From Vibrio astriarenae (lineage in GTDB: Bacteria > Pseudomonadota > Gammaproteobacteria > Enterobacterales > Vibrionaceae): a stretch of 64,000 nt of DNA. A program made the translations under genes and the position numbers. The notes under the pieces are model-generated. The model saw nothing but the letters and a program-made list of their open reading frames with translations, made no database searches and was not told where the DNA came from. Positions 40,713 through 49,804 of the stretch are shown piece after piece. How positions within the stretch are numbered: the first letter of the stretch is position 1; each line of letters opens with the position of its first letter. The stretch spans positions 186,001-250,000 of the forward strand of contig NZ_CP047475.1 in the NCBI RefSeq assembly GCF_010587385.1, given 5' to 3'.

Positions 40713-41660
40713 ATGTTCAACATTAATATTGATAACCCGAGTGGTTTGGAAATTATAAATATAACGAACCGCCAGTTAGGAATTGAACTGGAAATTATTG
40801 CGAGCTTTGGTGCCGTCATTAATCGCTTTGTTGTTAATGACAGTCCATTCTCATTTATTACGGGGTATGCGGATCATAAAGATCTCGTTGATAATCACCC
40901 ATTTTTCTCTCGCAGCGCTAAATTGTTTCCTTTTCCAAATCGCCTCGCTCATGGTCAATACACATTTGCTGGTGAGTCTTATCAGTTGCCAGCGAACTTT
41001 CCTTGGTCTGATCACGCCGTTCATGGCCTGCTCTACAACCAAGCTTTTTTAATCAAAGAGACGCAAGTTGATGAGAACCATGCTCGCGTTACTCTGCAGT
41101 TCGACTCTAAGCATTTGGATGCGCCGGGCTATCCGTTTCCTTTCTGCTTAGAGGTCATCTTTGTTCTCAACACGACAGGTTTACTGCAGTGTGAGACGCA
41201 CATTGTTAATACTGGTGAGAGCGCATTGCCGTTTGGTGATGCCTGGCACCCGTATTTTAATTTGGGTGTTGATCGTTCTCAGTTCACACTTTCAATGTCA
41301 CCATGCCATGAGTGGCTGCACGATGATGACTTGCCAAGTGGTGAGAAGCAGACCTTCTCTCAGTTTGTCTCCCCTAGCACTCTTGAAGGGGTGGAGTTCA
41401 ATCACTGCTTTGAGTTCGATGACCTTGAAAGTGGCCTAATTGAACTTAAGCGTCTTGATGGCAAAGCGCAGCTTCTCTACGCTCAGCAATCGAGTTATCC
41501 ATTTGTTCAGCTTTACACTCCAAACTCAGAAGCGAGTATTGCGGTAGAGCCAATGACTTGTCCTGCGAATGCGTTCAACAATGAAATTGGGTTGTTGGTT
41601 TTGGAACCCGGTCAATCTTCAACATTCCAATGGCAGTGCCAAGCGATTTACACAGGGTAG
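40713..41660 (+). CDS. Aldose 1-epimerase family protein
   Basis: 315 residues of the galactose-mutarotase-like beta-sandwich family. The conserved residues are visible: His in SDHAVHGLLYNQAF, His in GDAWHPYFNLG, and the catalytic Glu in SIAVEPMTCPANAFNN. It follows an AAAAGGAGTAACAGC ribosome binding site. It probably equilibrates alpha and beta anomers of glucose or of the imported disaccharide for the neighbouring enzymes. Alone on the plus strand in the locus, sharing an upstream region with the GH116 gene. Confidence 0.88.
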   Translation: MFNINIDNPSGLEIINITNRQLGIELEIIASFGAVINRFVVNDSPFSFITGYADHKDLVDNHPFFSRSAKLFPFPNRLAHGQYTFAGESYQLPANFPWSDHAVHGLLYNQAFLIKETQVDENHARVTLQFDSKHLDAPGYPFPFCLEVIFVLNTTGLLQCETHIVNTGESALPFGDAWHPYFNLGVDRSQFTLSMSPCHEWLHDDDLPSGEKQTFSQFVSPSTLEGVEFNHCFEFDDLESGLIELKRLDGKAQLLYAQQSSYPFVQLYTPNSEASIAVEPMTCPANAFNNEIGLLVLEPGQSSTFQWQCQAIYTG

Positions 41661-41668
41661 AACATAAT

Positions 41669-41692
41669 GCCCTCCCCATCGAAGGGGAGGGC
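41669..41692. terminator. Terminator between the epimerase and GH94 genes
   Basis: Stem GCCCTCCCC/GGGGAGGGC with an ATCGAA loop between two convergent genes; the right flank is T-rich (GTCGTTTTA). Confidence 0.8.
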
Positions 41693-41699
41693 AGTCGTT

Positions 41700-44108
41700 T
41701 TAGCCTAGCGTTACTTCAATCGTGTGCTCGCCACTGTTAAATACAGGGGCTTTGTTACCTTCAATTCGGTCACCATTAACGCGCATTTCAACCACGCCTT
41801 TGCTCACCTTATTTGGGTTACTGACATGGATATGATAAGTCGCGCCACGGAACTGACGACGAACCTTAAACTCTGGCCACTCAGTAGGAATACAAGGGTC
41901 AACGATCAGGCCATCAATGTCAGGGCGAACACCCAAAATCCACTGTGTACCCGCTACGTAAGTCCAAGATGATGTGCCAGACAACCACGCGTTACGACCC
42001 AGACCAAATTGCTCATGCTCATCACCTAAGATGTTTTGTGGGTAGCAGTAAGGCTCTGACTCAAACGTATCAAGGGAGTCGTTCTTAGACGCTGGGTTGA
42101 TTTGGCGGTAGTACTCGTAAGCACGGTCACCATTACCCATGATCGATTCTGCAATCATTACCCAAGGGTTTGAGTGCAGGAAGATACCGCCATTTTCTTT
42201 TGCGCCTGGTGGGTAGGTCGATACGCCGCCAAGCTTTGGATCGAAGCCGTTGTAGCCAGGTGTTGATAGCTTGATGCCGTTTGCGGTATTGAGCTTGTTG
42301 TAGACAGAATCTAGTGCTTGATTTGCACGCTCTGGCGTTGCAAAACCGGAGATCACAGGCCAGCTTTGACCATTGGTGTAGATTTGACCTTGCTCGTTGG
42401 TGTGTGAGCCAATCGGTGCGCCTTTCTCATCAAAGTAGCGAACGTACCATTCGCCATCCCAGCCACACTCGTTCATGGTTTGCTGCATTTCAGCGTAGTA
42501 ACCGCGGAACTGCTCTGCTAGCGCTTCATCTTCACGCAGTTTACACAGATCCAGCATATCGTTTAGCGCTTTACCAAACATGCTTGCCACCATCATAGAC
42601 TCTGCGCCCGTTGGTAGGTTTACCGTGTCATTCCAGTCAGCAAAGCCAAGAAGAGGCAGTCCATGTGCACCCTTGTTGTTTTGTGTGAAATCGATAGAGC
42701 GACATAGGTGATCCCATACCGTTCCCTCTTCCACAGGCTTACCTTGCTTATCTTTCTGGTAGTAAGGAATTACCTTGTTCAGGAAGTCCGCGTTGCCCGT
42801 CTCTTTCACGTATTGAGTCACAGCGTAGATAATCCACAAGTGGTCATCACCGTAGTAGTCAGGACGATCTTCTTCTTCGCGCGAGTCGCCCGCGTTCGCT
42901 TCCATCGTTGAAGGGAAGAACTGGTGCATTGCAGAGCCGTTGGTGTTTTGCACGGACAGGAGACGTTCAATAAACTCACGCGCTTCTTCAGGCATGTGGG
43001 TAATTACACCGAGTGTGTCTTGTGAAGAGTCACGGAAACCGATACCACGTGCGCCAAAGCCAAGTTGGTAGAGCGATAAGTAGCGAGACCAGTTCTTAGT
43101 AGTATGACACTGGCGCGGGTTATGAACATTCAGCATTGAGTTCATTGCAGGGTCTGGTGTCTCTACCTGAACGGTCGCTAGGTAGTTGTCCCAGAATGAA
43201 TTTAGGTTGGCAAACGCTTGGTCAACCGCGTCGTGGCTGCGATATTTCTCAAGCAAAGGTTTTGCTGCTTCAACGCTGTCTTGCTGGGTTAGCTGCACAA
43301 CCGTACGCTCTGTTTGCTGTGGAGATAGCCAACCTAAGCGTAGGTTTAATGCCGCAATATTGTCGCCACGCAAACACTCGCTATTGCCTAACTCTTCATT
43401 ATTTAGCGCTTGTGGCGCAGCCCAGCTGCCGTAGCCGAATTCGCCAAGGAATTTAGCGCGGTCGCCTTCAAATGAGGTGGCTGGACGATCTGCTGTTACT
43501 AGGTTTACTGCGTAGTCACGCTTCATGAATGCGTATTGTTCAAGAACCGTGTGCTCACCGTGCTGGTGGGCTTTTAGCGTCATCGTTTGCGGTACCCAGT
43601 CTGCATTCAATAGCTGCTTCAATGCATCGAAGTGAGTGAACTCAAACACAGGAACAACATCGACGTGCAGTTCACCATCAGAGATGTTTGTGATCTTAAT
43701 GTCTTCAATCAGCACTTCATCATCACTTGGTACAAAGAAAGTCACTTCACAGCGAACGCCAAAGGCTTCTGAAACGATCGTCGTGTAAGACAGGCCCGTG
43801 TGGTTCTCGAACTTATCAAGTGGCTTAAGTGTTGGAGTAAAGAAAGGAGAGAAGATCTCTTCTTTGCCCGAGCTGTCTTTGACCTTTAGGTAAACGGTTG
43901 AACCTTTGAAGTCGGAGTTCGGTAGTTGTGCCACATACTTAGTAATACGGTTTAGTGCAGGGTCGCCTTTACAAAGAAGAACACCGCCGTTGCTGTCGAC
44001 AATACCACCGAAGTTTAGTGTGCCGACGTAGTTACACCATTTGATGGGAGTACATGGTGTTGTTGCTACATATTCTTTGTTGTTATCGTCGAAATATCCA
44101 AATTTCAT
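41700..44108 (-). CDS. GH94-family inverting disaccharide phosphorylase (cellobiose/laminaribiose phosphorylase-like)
   Basis: 802 residues from the second of two adjacent ATGs; both follow AGGA, and MKFGYFDDNNKEYVATTPCTP is the family N-terminus. The N-terminal beta-sandwich is followed by an (alpha/alpha)6 barrel with GARGIGFRDSSQDTLG (Asp360, glucose-binding in relatives), YYGDDHLWI, and FADWNDTVNLP (Trp492 and Asp494, by analogy the W-x-D motif with the general acid). Such enzymes split beta-glucosyl disaccharides with phosphate into alpha-glucose 1-phosphate and sugar, saving ATP. Cellobiose, laminaribiose or another acceptor is possible. Last gene of the ABC/GH1 operon. Confidence 0.87.
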   Translation of the reverse strand: MKFGYFDDNNKEYVATTPCTPIKWCNYVGTLNFGGIVDSNGGVLLCKGDPALNRITKYVAQLPNSDFKGSTVYLKVKDSSGKEEIFSPFFTPTLKPLDKFENHTGLSYTTIVSEAFGVRCEVTFFVPSDDEVLIEDIKITNISDGELHVDVVPVFEFTHFDALKQLLNADWVPQTMTLKAHQHGEHTVLEQYAFMKRDYAVNLVTADRPATSFEGDRAKFLGEFGYGSWAAPQALNNEELGNSECLRGDNIAALNLRLGWLSPQQTERTVVQLTQQDSVEAAKPLLEKYRSHDAVDQAFANLNSFWDNYLATVQVETPDPAMNSMLNVHNPRQCHTTKNWSRYLSLYQLGFGARGIGFRDSSQDTLGVITHMPEEAREFIERLLSVQNTNGSAMHQFFPSTMEANAGDSREEEDRPDYYGDDHLWIIYAVTQYVKETGNADFLNKVIPYYQKDKQGKPVEEGTVWDHLCRSIDFTQNNKGAHGLPLLGFADWNDTVNLPTGAESMMVASMFGKALNDMLDLCKLREDEALAEQFRGYYAEMQQTMNECGWDGEWYVRYFDEKGAPIGSHTNEQGQIYTNGQSWPVISGFATPERANQALDSVYNKLNTANGIKLSTPGYNGFDPKLGGVSTYPPGAKENGGIFLHSNPWVMIAESIMGNGDRAYEYYRQINPASKNDSLDTFESEPYCYPQNILGDEHEQFGLGRNAWLSGTSSWTYVAGTQWILGVRPDIDGLIVDPCIPTEWPEFKVRRQFRGATYHIHVSNPNKVSKGVVEMRVNGDRIEGNKAPVFNSGEHTIEVTLG

Positions 44109-44121
44109 CATCACAATCCTC

Positions 44122-44143
44122 GGCCCCTCCATGAGGAGGAGCC
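44122..44143 (-). terminator. Intercistronic hairpin between the ABC ATPase and GH94 genes
   Basis: GGCTCCTCC/GGAGGGGCC stem with one mismatch, placed just before the GH94 ribosome binding site. No T run, so more likely a processing or translation-control element than a terminator. Confidence 0.45.
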
Positions 44144-44169
44144 TAATAAATAGTTTTTATCGCTGGTGG

Positions 44170-45264
44170 TTAGAACGTTGCTAGAGACTTTTCACTCAAT
44201 GAGTCGAACAGATGAATCGCATCGAGGTCGAGGTAAAGGGTCACTTCAGCAGTGTCCACTTCAGCCGCTTGTGTTTCGATCATCAGTTGTTGACCCGCGA
44301 TTTCTGTTTTAAGCAGGATGCTTGCGCCTAATAGCTCTTTGTCTTTGATCTTGACTGGAATAGGCAGTACGCGGTCGTGGTCAACGTGCTCTGCACGCAG
44401 GTGAATATCGGTCGGACGTACACCAAAATGTAGTGCAACGTTTTTCGATGCCAACGCTTTGAAGCGCTCAGGAAGTGGAATGTTGATGTCACCAAGCTCA
44501 ACGACCCATTCCCCTTCTTTTTCAGTCAGGTGTGCGTCTAGCATGTTCATCGATGGGTTACCGATAAACTGAGCAACAAATTTGTTCGCCGGGCGTTGGA
44601 ATACTTCTGTTGGGGTACCCACCTGAGCCACATAGCCATCTTTCAAGATAACGATGCGATCCGCCAGCGTCATTGCTTCAATCTGGTCGTGCGTTACATA
44701 GATAGTGGTGGTTTTTAGTTCACGGTGAAGCTGTTTGATCTCTTCACGCATCACACCACGCAGTTTCGCATCAAGGTTAGATAGCGGCTCATCGAACAAG
44801 AATACTTTTGGCGTACGAACCATTGCGCGACCCATTGCTACACGCTGACGCTGACCACCAGAAAGCTCTTTTGGCTTACGATCTAGCAGTGCATCAAGCT
44901 CAAGCATTTTCGCTGCTTTGCGTACTTCTTCATCGATCTCTGCTTTAGGCATGCCTTTTAGTTTCAGAGCAAATGCGATGTTCTCGTATACCGTCATGTG
45001 TGGGTACAGCGCGTAGCTCTGGAATACCATTGCTAGGTCACGGTCTTTCGCATCAACCTTATTCATTAGCTTTTCGCCAACGTAGATTTCACCTGCGGTG
45101 ATGCTCTCAAGGCCTGCTAGCATGCGTAGTGTTGTCGACTTACCACAGCCTGATGGGCCAAGGAATACAACAAACTCGCCGTCTTGAACGGTGAAGTCGA
45201 ACTCTTTTACAACTTCTACGTCGCCGAATGATTTTTTGATATTACGGAATTCTACTTTAGCCAT
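44170..45264 (-). CDS. ABC sugar-importer ATPase (MalK/UgpC/MsmK type)
   Basis: 364 residues. Walker A is GPSGCGKSTTLRM, the signature LSGGQRQRVAMGRA, Walker B VFLFDEPLSNLDA, and the switch His lies in TIYVTHDQ. The C-terminal 120 residues form the TOBE/MOP regulatory domain (LHFGVRPTDIHL). It powers the CUT1 importer encoded just upstream. Its start overlaps the GH1 gene end by 8 bases, showing tight coupling. Confidence 0.93.
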   Translation of the reverse strand: MAKVEFRNIKKSFGDVEVVKEFDFTVQDGEFVVFLGPSGCGKSTTLRMLAGLESITAGEIYVGEKLMNKVDAKDRDLAMVFQSYALYPHMTVYENIAFALKLKGMPKAEIDEEVRKAAKMLELDALLDRKPKELSGGQRQRVAMGRAMVRTPKVFLFDEPLSNLDAKLRGVMREEIKQLHRELKTTTIYVTHDQIEAMTLADRIVILKDGYVAQVGTPTEVFQRPANKFVAQFIGNPSMNMLDAHLTEKEGEWVVELGDINIPLPERFKALASKNVALHFGVRPTDIHLRAEHVDHDRVLPIPVKIKDKELLGASILLKTEIAGQQLMIETQAAEVDTAEVTLYLDLDAIHLFDSLSEKSLATF

Positions 45265-46612
45265 TATTGTGCTCCTCAGCGCGCTCTATAAGCATATTGC
45301 GGTAAGCGATAGCGCTCTGTTTTAGTGTTCTTTGTTGCGTGTTGTAATCAACGTGTACGATGCCAAAGCGTTGGCAGTAACCGAAGGCCCACTCGAAGTT
45401 ATCCATTAAACTCCATGCGAAGTAACCATCGATGCGAACGCCAGCTTTCAGTGCTTCATCTAGGGCTTCTAGGTGACTTTGGAAATAGCGTACACGCTGC
45501 TCATCATTGACTTTGTTCTGTGTGATTTCGTCATTACCTGCAGCCCCATTTTCCGTGATGTAAATTGGTGGCAGGTTGTCATAACGTTCATTAAGACGAA
45601 TCATTAGGTCGCGCAGACCTTGCGGGTAAATTTCCCAGCCGATGTAAGTGCACTCTGCCCCTTCTGGAATCACTTTCTTCACATCGCCTTGCTCATCAAA
45701 GTGAACCAGATTGCGTGAGTAGTAGTTGATACCAATGTAGTCGACAGGCGCGCTGATGATGTCGAGGTCGCCCTCAAGGATCATGGGCACGACGTCTGCG
45801 CGCTTATCAAGAACCAGCTGTGGGTATTCACCTTTGAGTACAGGGTCAATAAACCATTGATAGTTCTCTGCATCTGCATAATCTGCTGCACCTTGGTCAG
45901 CAGGCGTTAGCGCATAGCCCGGTGAGGCATTGAATACCACACCATGTTTAGATTTTGGTGCGTTTTTGCGCAGTACTGGCATCGCCAAGCCATGACCTAG
46001 CATCAGGTGGTGCGACGCTAGGAAGCCTTCTTTTTCCCCCTTGATACCCGGTGCGTGTTCGCCCCAACGATATCCGAGGAAAGCAGATACAAACGGTTCG
46101 TTTAACGTGGTGTAAACGTCAACTTTGTTGCCAAAGTGACGACTTACAACGTCGGCATACTCAGCAAATTTGTATGCCGTCTCACGGTTTAGCCAGCCAC
46201 CTTTATCTTCGAGATATTGTGGTAGATCCCAGTGATAAAGAGTGACAAAGACTTTTAAACCGCGCGCATGACACTCATCAATGATCTGCTCATAGAATGC
46301 CAAGCCTTCAGGGTTAACCTCGCCATCGCGTGGCAGAATACGAGGCCACGCGATAGAAAGACGGTAAGCGTCAACGCCCAGACCTTGAATCATTTCAATG
46401 TCTTGCTTCCAAAGGTGGTAGTGATCGCAAGCGACGTCACCACTGTCACCGTTGTCAACAGCACCAGGTTTTTTGCAGAACGTATCCCAAATCGATGGAG
46501 TGCGACCCCCTTCCATCACTCCCCCTTCGATCTGATAGGAAGAGGTCGCAACACCGAACACGAATTCAGGTGAACGTAGTTTTGAATCTTGTGGTAATTG
46601 ATACTTGTTCAT
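45257..46612 (-). CDS. GH1 beta-glucosidase
   Basis: 451 residues, no signal peptide, hence cytoplasmic. FVFGVATSSYQIEGG is the GH1 opening, the acid/base is Glu172 in YTTLNEPF, and the nucleophile Glu354 in PIYITENGA. LPPIYITENG and WSLMDNFEWAFGY complete the family pattern. No phospho-sugar-binding context (no PTS genes nearby), and the ABC importer suggests unphosphorylated beta-glucosides as substrate. It is 9 bases behind the permease gene. Confidence 0.94.
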   Translation of the reverse strand: MNKYQLPQDSKLRSPEFVFGVATSSYQIEGGVMEGGRTPSIWDTFCKKPGAVDNGDSGDVACDHYHLWKQDIEMIQGLGVDAYRLSIAWPRILPRDGEVNPEGLAFYEQIIDECHARGLKVFVTLYHWDLPQYLEDKGGWLNRETAYKFAEYADVVSRHFGNKVDVYTTLNEPFVSAFLGYRWGEHAPGIKGEKEGFLASHHLMLGHGLAMPVLRKNAPKSKHGVVFNASPGYALTPADQGAADYADAENYQWFIDPVLKGEYPQLVLDKRADVVPMILEGDLDIISAPVDYIGINYYSRNLVHFDEQGDVKKVIPEGAECTYIGWEIYPQGLRDLMIRLNERYDNLPPIYITENGAAGNDEITQNKVNDEQRVRYFQSHLEALDEALKAGVRIDGYFAWSLMDNFEWAFGYCQRFGIVHVDYNTQQRTLKQSAIAYRNMLIERAEEHNNG

Positions 46613-46621
46613 GACTGCTAA

Positions 46622-47488
46622 TTAACCCTTAACCGCACCGGATGTTAGACCACTGATCATCTGGCGAGATGCGAACAGATAAGCGGTGACCAGAGGTAGA
46701 ATCGAAATCGTTGTACCCAGCATTACCGCACCCCAAGGTGTGTTCGGAATCCCTTGTACACTTCGTAGTGCCTGAGTGATGACGTAGTTCTCTGGTGTTG
46801 TTAGTACAACGAGTGGTTGCATGAACATGTTCCAGAAGAAGACAAACTGAACGATCGCAAGGGTTGCGAGTGCCGGTTTCATGAGCGGCAGTACAACACT
46901 CCAGTAGGTACGGAACTCACCAGCGCCATCGAGTTTTGCCGCTTCTAGAAGCTCTTTAGGAATTGAAGCGACGACGTGTTGGCGCATCAGGAAGATACCA
47001 AATGGTGTCGTCGTGAACGGCAGCCATACCGCAAGGTGGTTATCCAGTAGTCCCAAGAACTTCACAATCATGAAGTAAGGGATAAGGCTAAGTACTGGTG
47101 GAATCATCATGGAGCCCACAAGCATGCCAAATAGGATGCTCTTGCCTTTGAACTTGTACACAGCAAACGCGTAACCACCCATACTACAGAACAGTAGTGA
47201 GATGGTTGTGCCTAGGAATGCAACGTAGATAGAGTTAAACATTGCTTGCCAAAATGGCATGATTTCCAATAGACGCTGGTAGTTGTAAGACAGGCTATCA
47301 CCCATCGCTAGACTGATACCGGTACCAAAGATCTCACTACGGTCGCGCGTTGAAAGTAGTGCTGACCAGAAGAACGGGAATACCGTGATGATTGCTGAAA
47401 CAATTAAGACAGCAGCCAATGCAATCAGAAGAATCTTGGTTGCGATCTCAATCGTACGATCGCTCGGTTTTAGTGCTTGAATTGACAT
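46622..47488 (-). CDS. CUT1 ABC sugar permease (MalG type)
   Basis: 288 residues with six membrane segments. The EAA loop that docks the ATPase is EAAKLDGAGEFRTYWSVVLP, near residue 190-210. It begins 1 base after the stop of the MalF-type gene. Confidence 0.93.
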   Translation of the reverse strand: MSIQALKPSDRTIEIATKILLIALAAVLIVSAIITVFPFFWSALLSTRDRSEIFGTGISLAMGDSLSYNYQRLLEIMPFWQAMFNSIYVAFLGTTISLLFCSMGGYAFAVYKFKGKSILFGMLVGSMMIPPVLSLIPYFMIVKFLGLLDNHLAVWLPFTTTPFGIFLMRQHVVASIPKELLEAAKLDGAGEFRTYWSVVLPLMKPALATLAIVQFVFFWNMFMQPLVVLTTPENYVITQALRSVQGIPNTPWGAVMLGTTISILPLVTAYLFASRQMISGLTSGAVKG

Positions 47489-47489
47489 C

Positions 47490-48482
47490 TTATTGCTCCC
47501 CTAGACCTTTCTTACCAAAGAAGAAGAATTGGATTGAAGTACAAGCTGCAATTAGAGCGAACAGTAGCCATGAAATTGCTGATGCTGTACCCATTTCTAG
47601 CCATTCCCAACCCACTTTGTAGAGGTACATAGAGATAGTTAGACCTGCTTGACCCGTACCACCAGTACCGCGAGTCAGTACGAACGGTTCTTCGAATAGC
47701 TGCAAGTTACCGATGATAGTCATGGTGATTGCAAAGAAGACGAACGGGCGAATCATTGGTAGTGAGATGCTGAAGAAGCGACGAACTGCGTTTGCGCCGT
47801 CCATGCGAGCGGCTTCTAGAATCTCTTTAGGAATCGTCATTAGACCTGTGGTGTAAAGAACGATGTTGAAACCGGTGTATTTCCAGAAAACCATGAAAGC
47901 GATTGATGGCTTGATCATGGTGGAGTCTTCTAGCCAACGGATTGGCTGGTAATCGTTAACCCAGCTAAATGCCCAGCCGAATAGAGAGCTATCAGCCAGC
48001 GCCATCAATGATTGGTTGATGATGCCTGAGTTTGGCGAGTACATGTTAAAGAAGATCAGTGATGCCGCTACCGTTGATGTGATGAACGGTAGGAAGTATG
48101 CCGATGTTAGCCAGTGACGAAGACGGTCACCAAGCGAAACTAGGATGTATGCCACCGGCAGTGCCACTAAGTGCTGTGCGACACCTGATGTAATTGCTAG
48201 CCAGAATGTGTTCTTCAGTGAGCGCCATAGCCATGGGTCTGTCAGTGCGAGATGGTAGTTCTCGAACCCAACATACTCCATTGCACCGAGCCCCTCGACT
48301 GGGTTCCATTCATGGAATGATAGAAAAACGGAAAACAGTAGTGGAAAGATTCCAAATACTGAAAAAATGACCAAAAACGGCAATAGGAACCCGTATGGTG
48401 TAAGCGCTTTCAAATTTAGCCAAGAAAAAAGGCTTGTGCGCCCATCATTAGAGTCTAAAACCTTGCTTGCAGCTTGATTCAT
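47490..48482 (-). CDS. CUT1 ABC sugar permease (MalF type)
   Basis: 330 residues with six to seven membrane segments. The EAA loop is EAARMDGANAVRRFFSISLP. N-terminal cytoplasmic extension of about 25 residues. Together with the MalG-type partner it forms the membrane channel. Confidence 0.93.
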   Translation of the reverse strand: MNQAASKVLDSNDGRTSLFSWLNLKALTPYGFLLPFLVIFSVFGIFPLLFSVFLSFHEWNPVEGLGAMEYVGFENYHLALTDPWLWRSLKNTFWLAITSGVAQHLVALPVAYILVSLGDRLRHWLTSAYFLPFITSTVAASLIFFNMYSPNSGIINQSLMALADSSLFGWAFSWVNDYQPIRWLEDSTMIKPSIAFMVFWKYTGFNIVLYTTGLMTIPKEILEAARMDGANAVRRFFSISLPMIRPFVFFAITMTIIGNLQLFEEPFVLTRGTGGTGQAGLTISMYLYKVGWEWLEMGTASAISWLLFALIAACTSIQFFFFGKKGLGEQ

Positions 48483-48505
48483 TGTTTCGACCTCTTACCC
48501 AAAGT

Positions 48506-48529
48506 GGAAGCGCAGTTGCCTGCGCTTCC
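48506..48529 (-). terminator. Intercistronic hairpin between binding-protein and permease genes
   Basis: Perfect stem GGAAGCGCAG/CTGCGCTTCC with a four-base loop and no T run. Such a hairpin behind a binding-protein gene typically protects its mRNA and raises its level over the permeases (known for malE-malF; inference here). Confidence 0.7.
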
Positions 48530-48543
48530 CAAAATTAAACAGC

Positions 48544-49788
48544 TTATAGATTACGTGTGCGGCGCTTGATTAGACGCTCTGCATCAGCAAGTGCTGTCTT
48601 GATATCTTTACCTTCATCTAGAACTTCCATTAGCGCGTTCTCAAGAATGATTGAGCGCGCTACGTGGTCGCCTTTTGCAGGAGCCACTGGCTTGATGTTT
48701 TTCGCAACATCAGCAAACAGTAGACGAGCCTTTTGACCACCTAGGAATTCGATCTCTTCTTCGAACATTGGGTCATCGTAAGTTGTCACGTTTGCAGGGA
48801 AGGCAGCGATAGTTTCAAAGTGCTTAAGCTGTACATCACGTTTTGTTGTCATGTATTCGATAAGCTTCCAAGCTTCATCTGGGTTAGCTGATTGTGTTGG
48901 GATTGATAGGAATGAACCACCCCAGCTACCGTAGATGCCATCAGGAAGGTGCTCAACGCCCCAGTTGCCCGCAGTATCAGGAGCAATCCAGTTGTTTAGG
49001 TGGCCAAGTAGCCATGCACCAGATAGCTGAGTTGCGAATGTGCCGTTACGGAAGCCTTCGTACCACTCGTTAGACCAAGCTAGGATGCGACCATCTAGAC
49101 CCTTTTCACGAATTTGCTTAGCAACTTCGAATGCGTGAACAAAACGGTCAGAAGTCACAACAGGGTTACCATCCATGTCGAAGTACAGACCTTCGCCTTC
49201 AGGTACAGTTGTAAAGATGATTGCTTGCGCTACGTCAGCCGCTGATGCGATAAGCTGAACGTTCTTCTCTTTCAGTTTTTCACCGGCTGCGATGTAAGAA
49301 TCCCAATCCTTGATTGCGTCGTTGATATCGATGCCCGCTTTTTCAAATACGTCAGTACGGTAGTACATAACACCTGGACCTAGATCGACAGGGATACCGT
49401 AAACGTCGCCGTCACCGCCTTTACCTTGTGCCCATGCGTAAGGTGCAAAGCTTTCAGCAAATTTGTCTGCGCCGTAAGTTTCAGAAAGGTTTACTAGACC
49501 GCCTGAAGCAACGAAAGGACCGATCTTTTCAACGTCTACTACGATGACGTCACCAGCACCAGAGCCTGTTGCTAGGTTAGTCGTCAGTTTAGTGTGGTGG
49601 TCACCGTGGTTGTTCATTAGGTAGTCAACCTTGATGCCACTCTCTTTTTCAAACTCTGGTAGTAGAACTTTCAAGCTGCTATCGAAGTCAGGAAAGCCGT
49701 CAAAACGGATATGGTTGTCAGCGACAGCGGCCGTAGTAGCCAGTCCAAGGCCCAGTGCGACAGACAGCGATAAAGTCTTTAGTTTCAT
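48544..49788 (-). CDS. ABC sugar-binding protein, periplasmic (CUT1)
   Basis: 414 residues from the ATG at 49788 (preceded by AAGGA at 6 bases; the TTG two codons earlier is not needed). Signal peptide MKLKTLSLSVALGLGLATTAAVA, cleavage before DNH. No lipobox. The mature part is a type-1 extracellular solute-binding protein of the maltose/multiple-sugar group (AGDVIVVDVEKIGPF, GSWGGSFLSIPTQSANPDEAWKLIEYMT). It captures the oligosaccharide for the adjacent permeases. It begins 16 bases after lacI 2, suggesting co-transcription. Confidence 0.93.
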   Translation of the reverse strand: MKLKTLSLSVALGLGLATTAAVADNHIRFDGFPDFDSSLKVLLPEFEKESGIKVDYLMNNHGDHHTKLTTNLATGSGAGDVIVVDVEKIGPFVASGGLVNLSETYGADKFAESFAPYAWAQGKGGDGDVYGIPVDLGPGVMYYRTDVFEKAGIDINDAIKDWDSYIAAGEKLKEKNVQLIASAADVAQAIIFTTVPEGEGLYFDMDGNPVVTSDRFVHAFEVAKQIREKGLDGRILAWSNEWYEGFRNGTFATQLSGAWLLGHLNNWIAPDTAGNWGVEHLPDGIYGSWGGSFLSIPTQSANPDEAWKLIEYMTTKRDVQLKHFETIAAFPANVTTYDDPMFEEEIEFLGGQKARLLFADVAKNIKPVAPAKGDHVARSIILENALMEVLDEGKDIKTALADAERLIKRRTRNL

Positions 49789-49804
49789 GATCAATCCTTA
49801 ATTG

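Noticed and set aside
48401..48414. Operator-like sequence TTTGAAAGCGCTTA inside the MalF-type gene
   Set aside because: It lies in codons for a normal Leu-Lys-Ala-Leu stretch within the coding region; without binding data it is best explained by codon choice.
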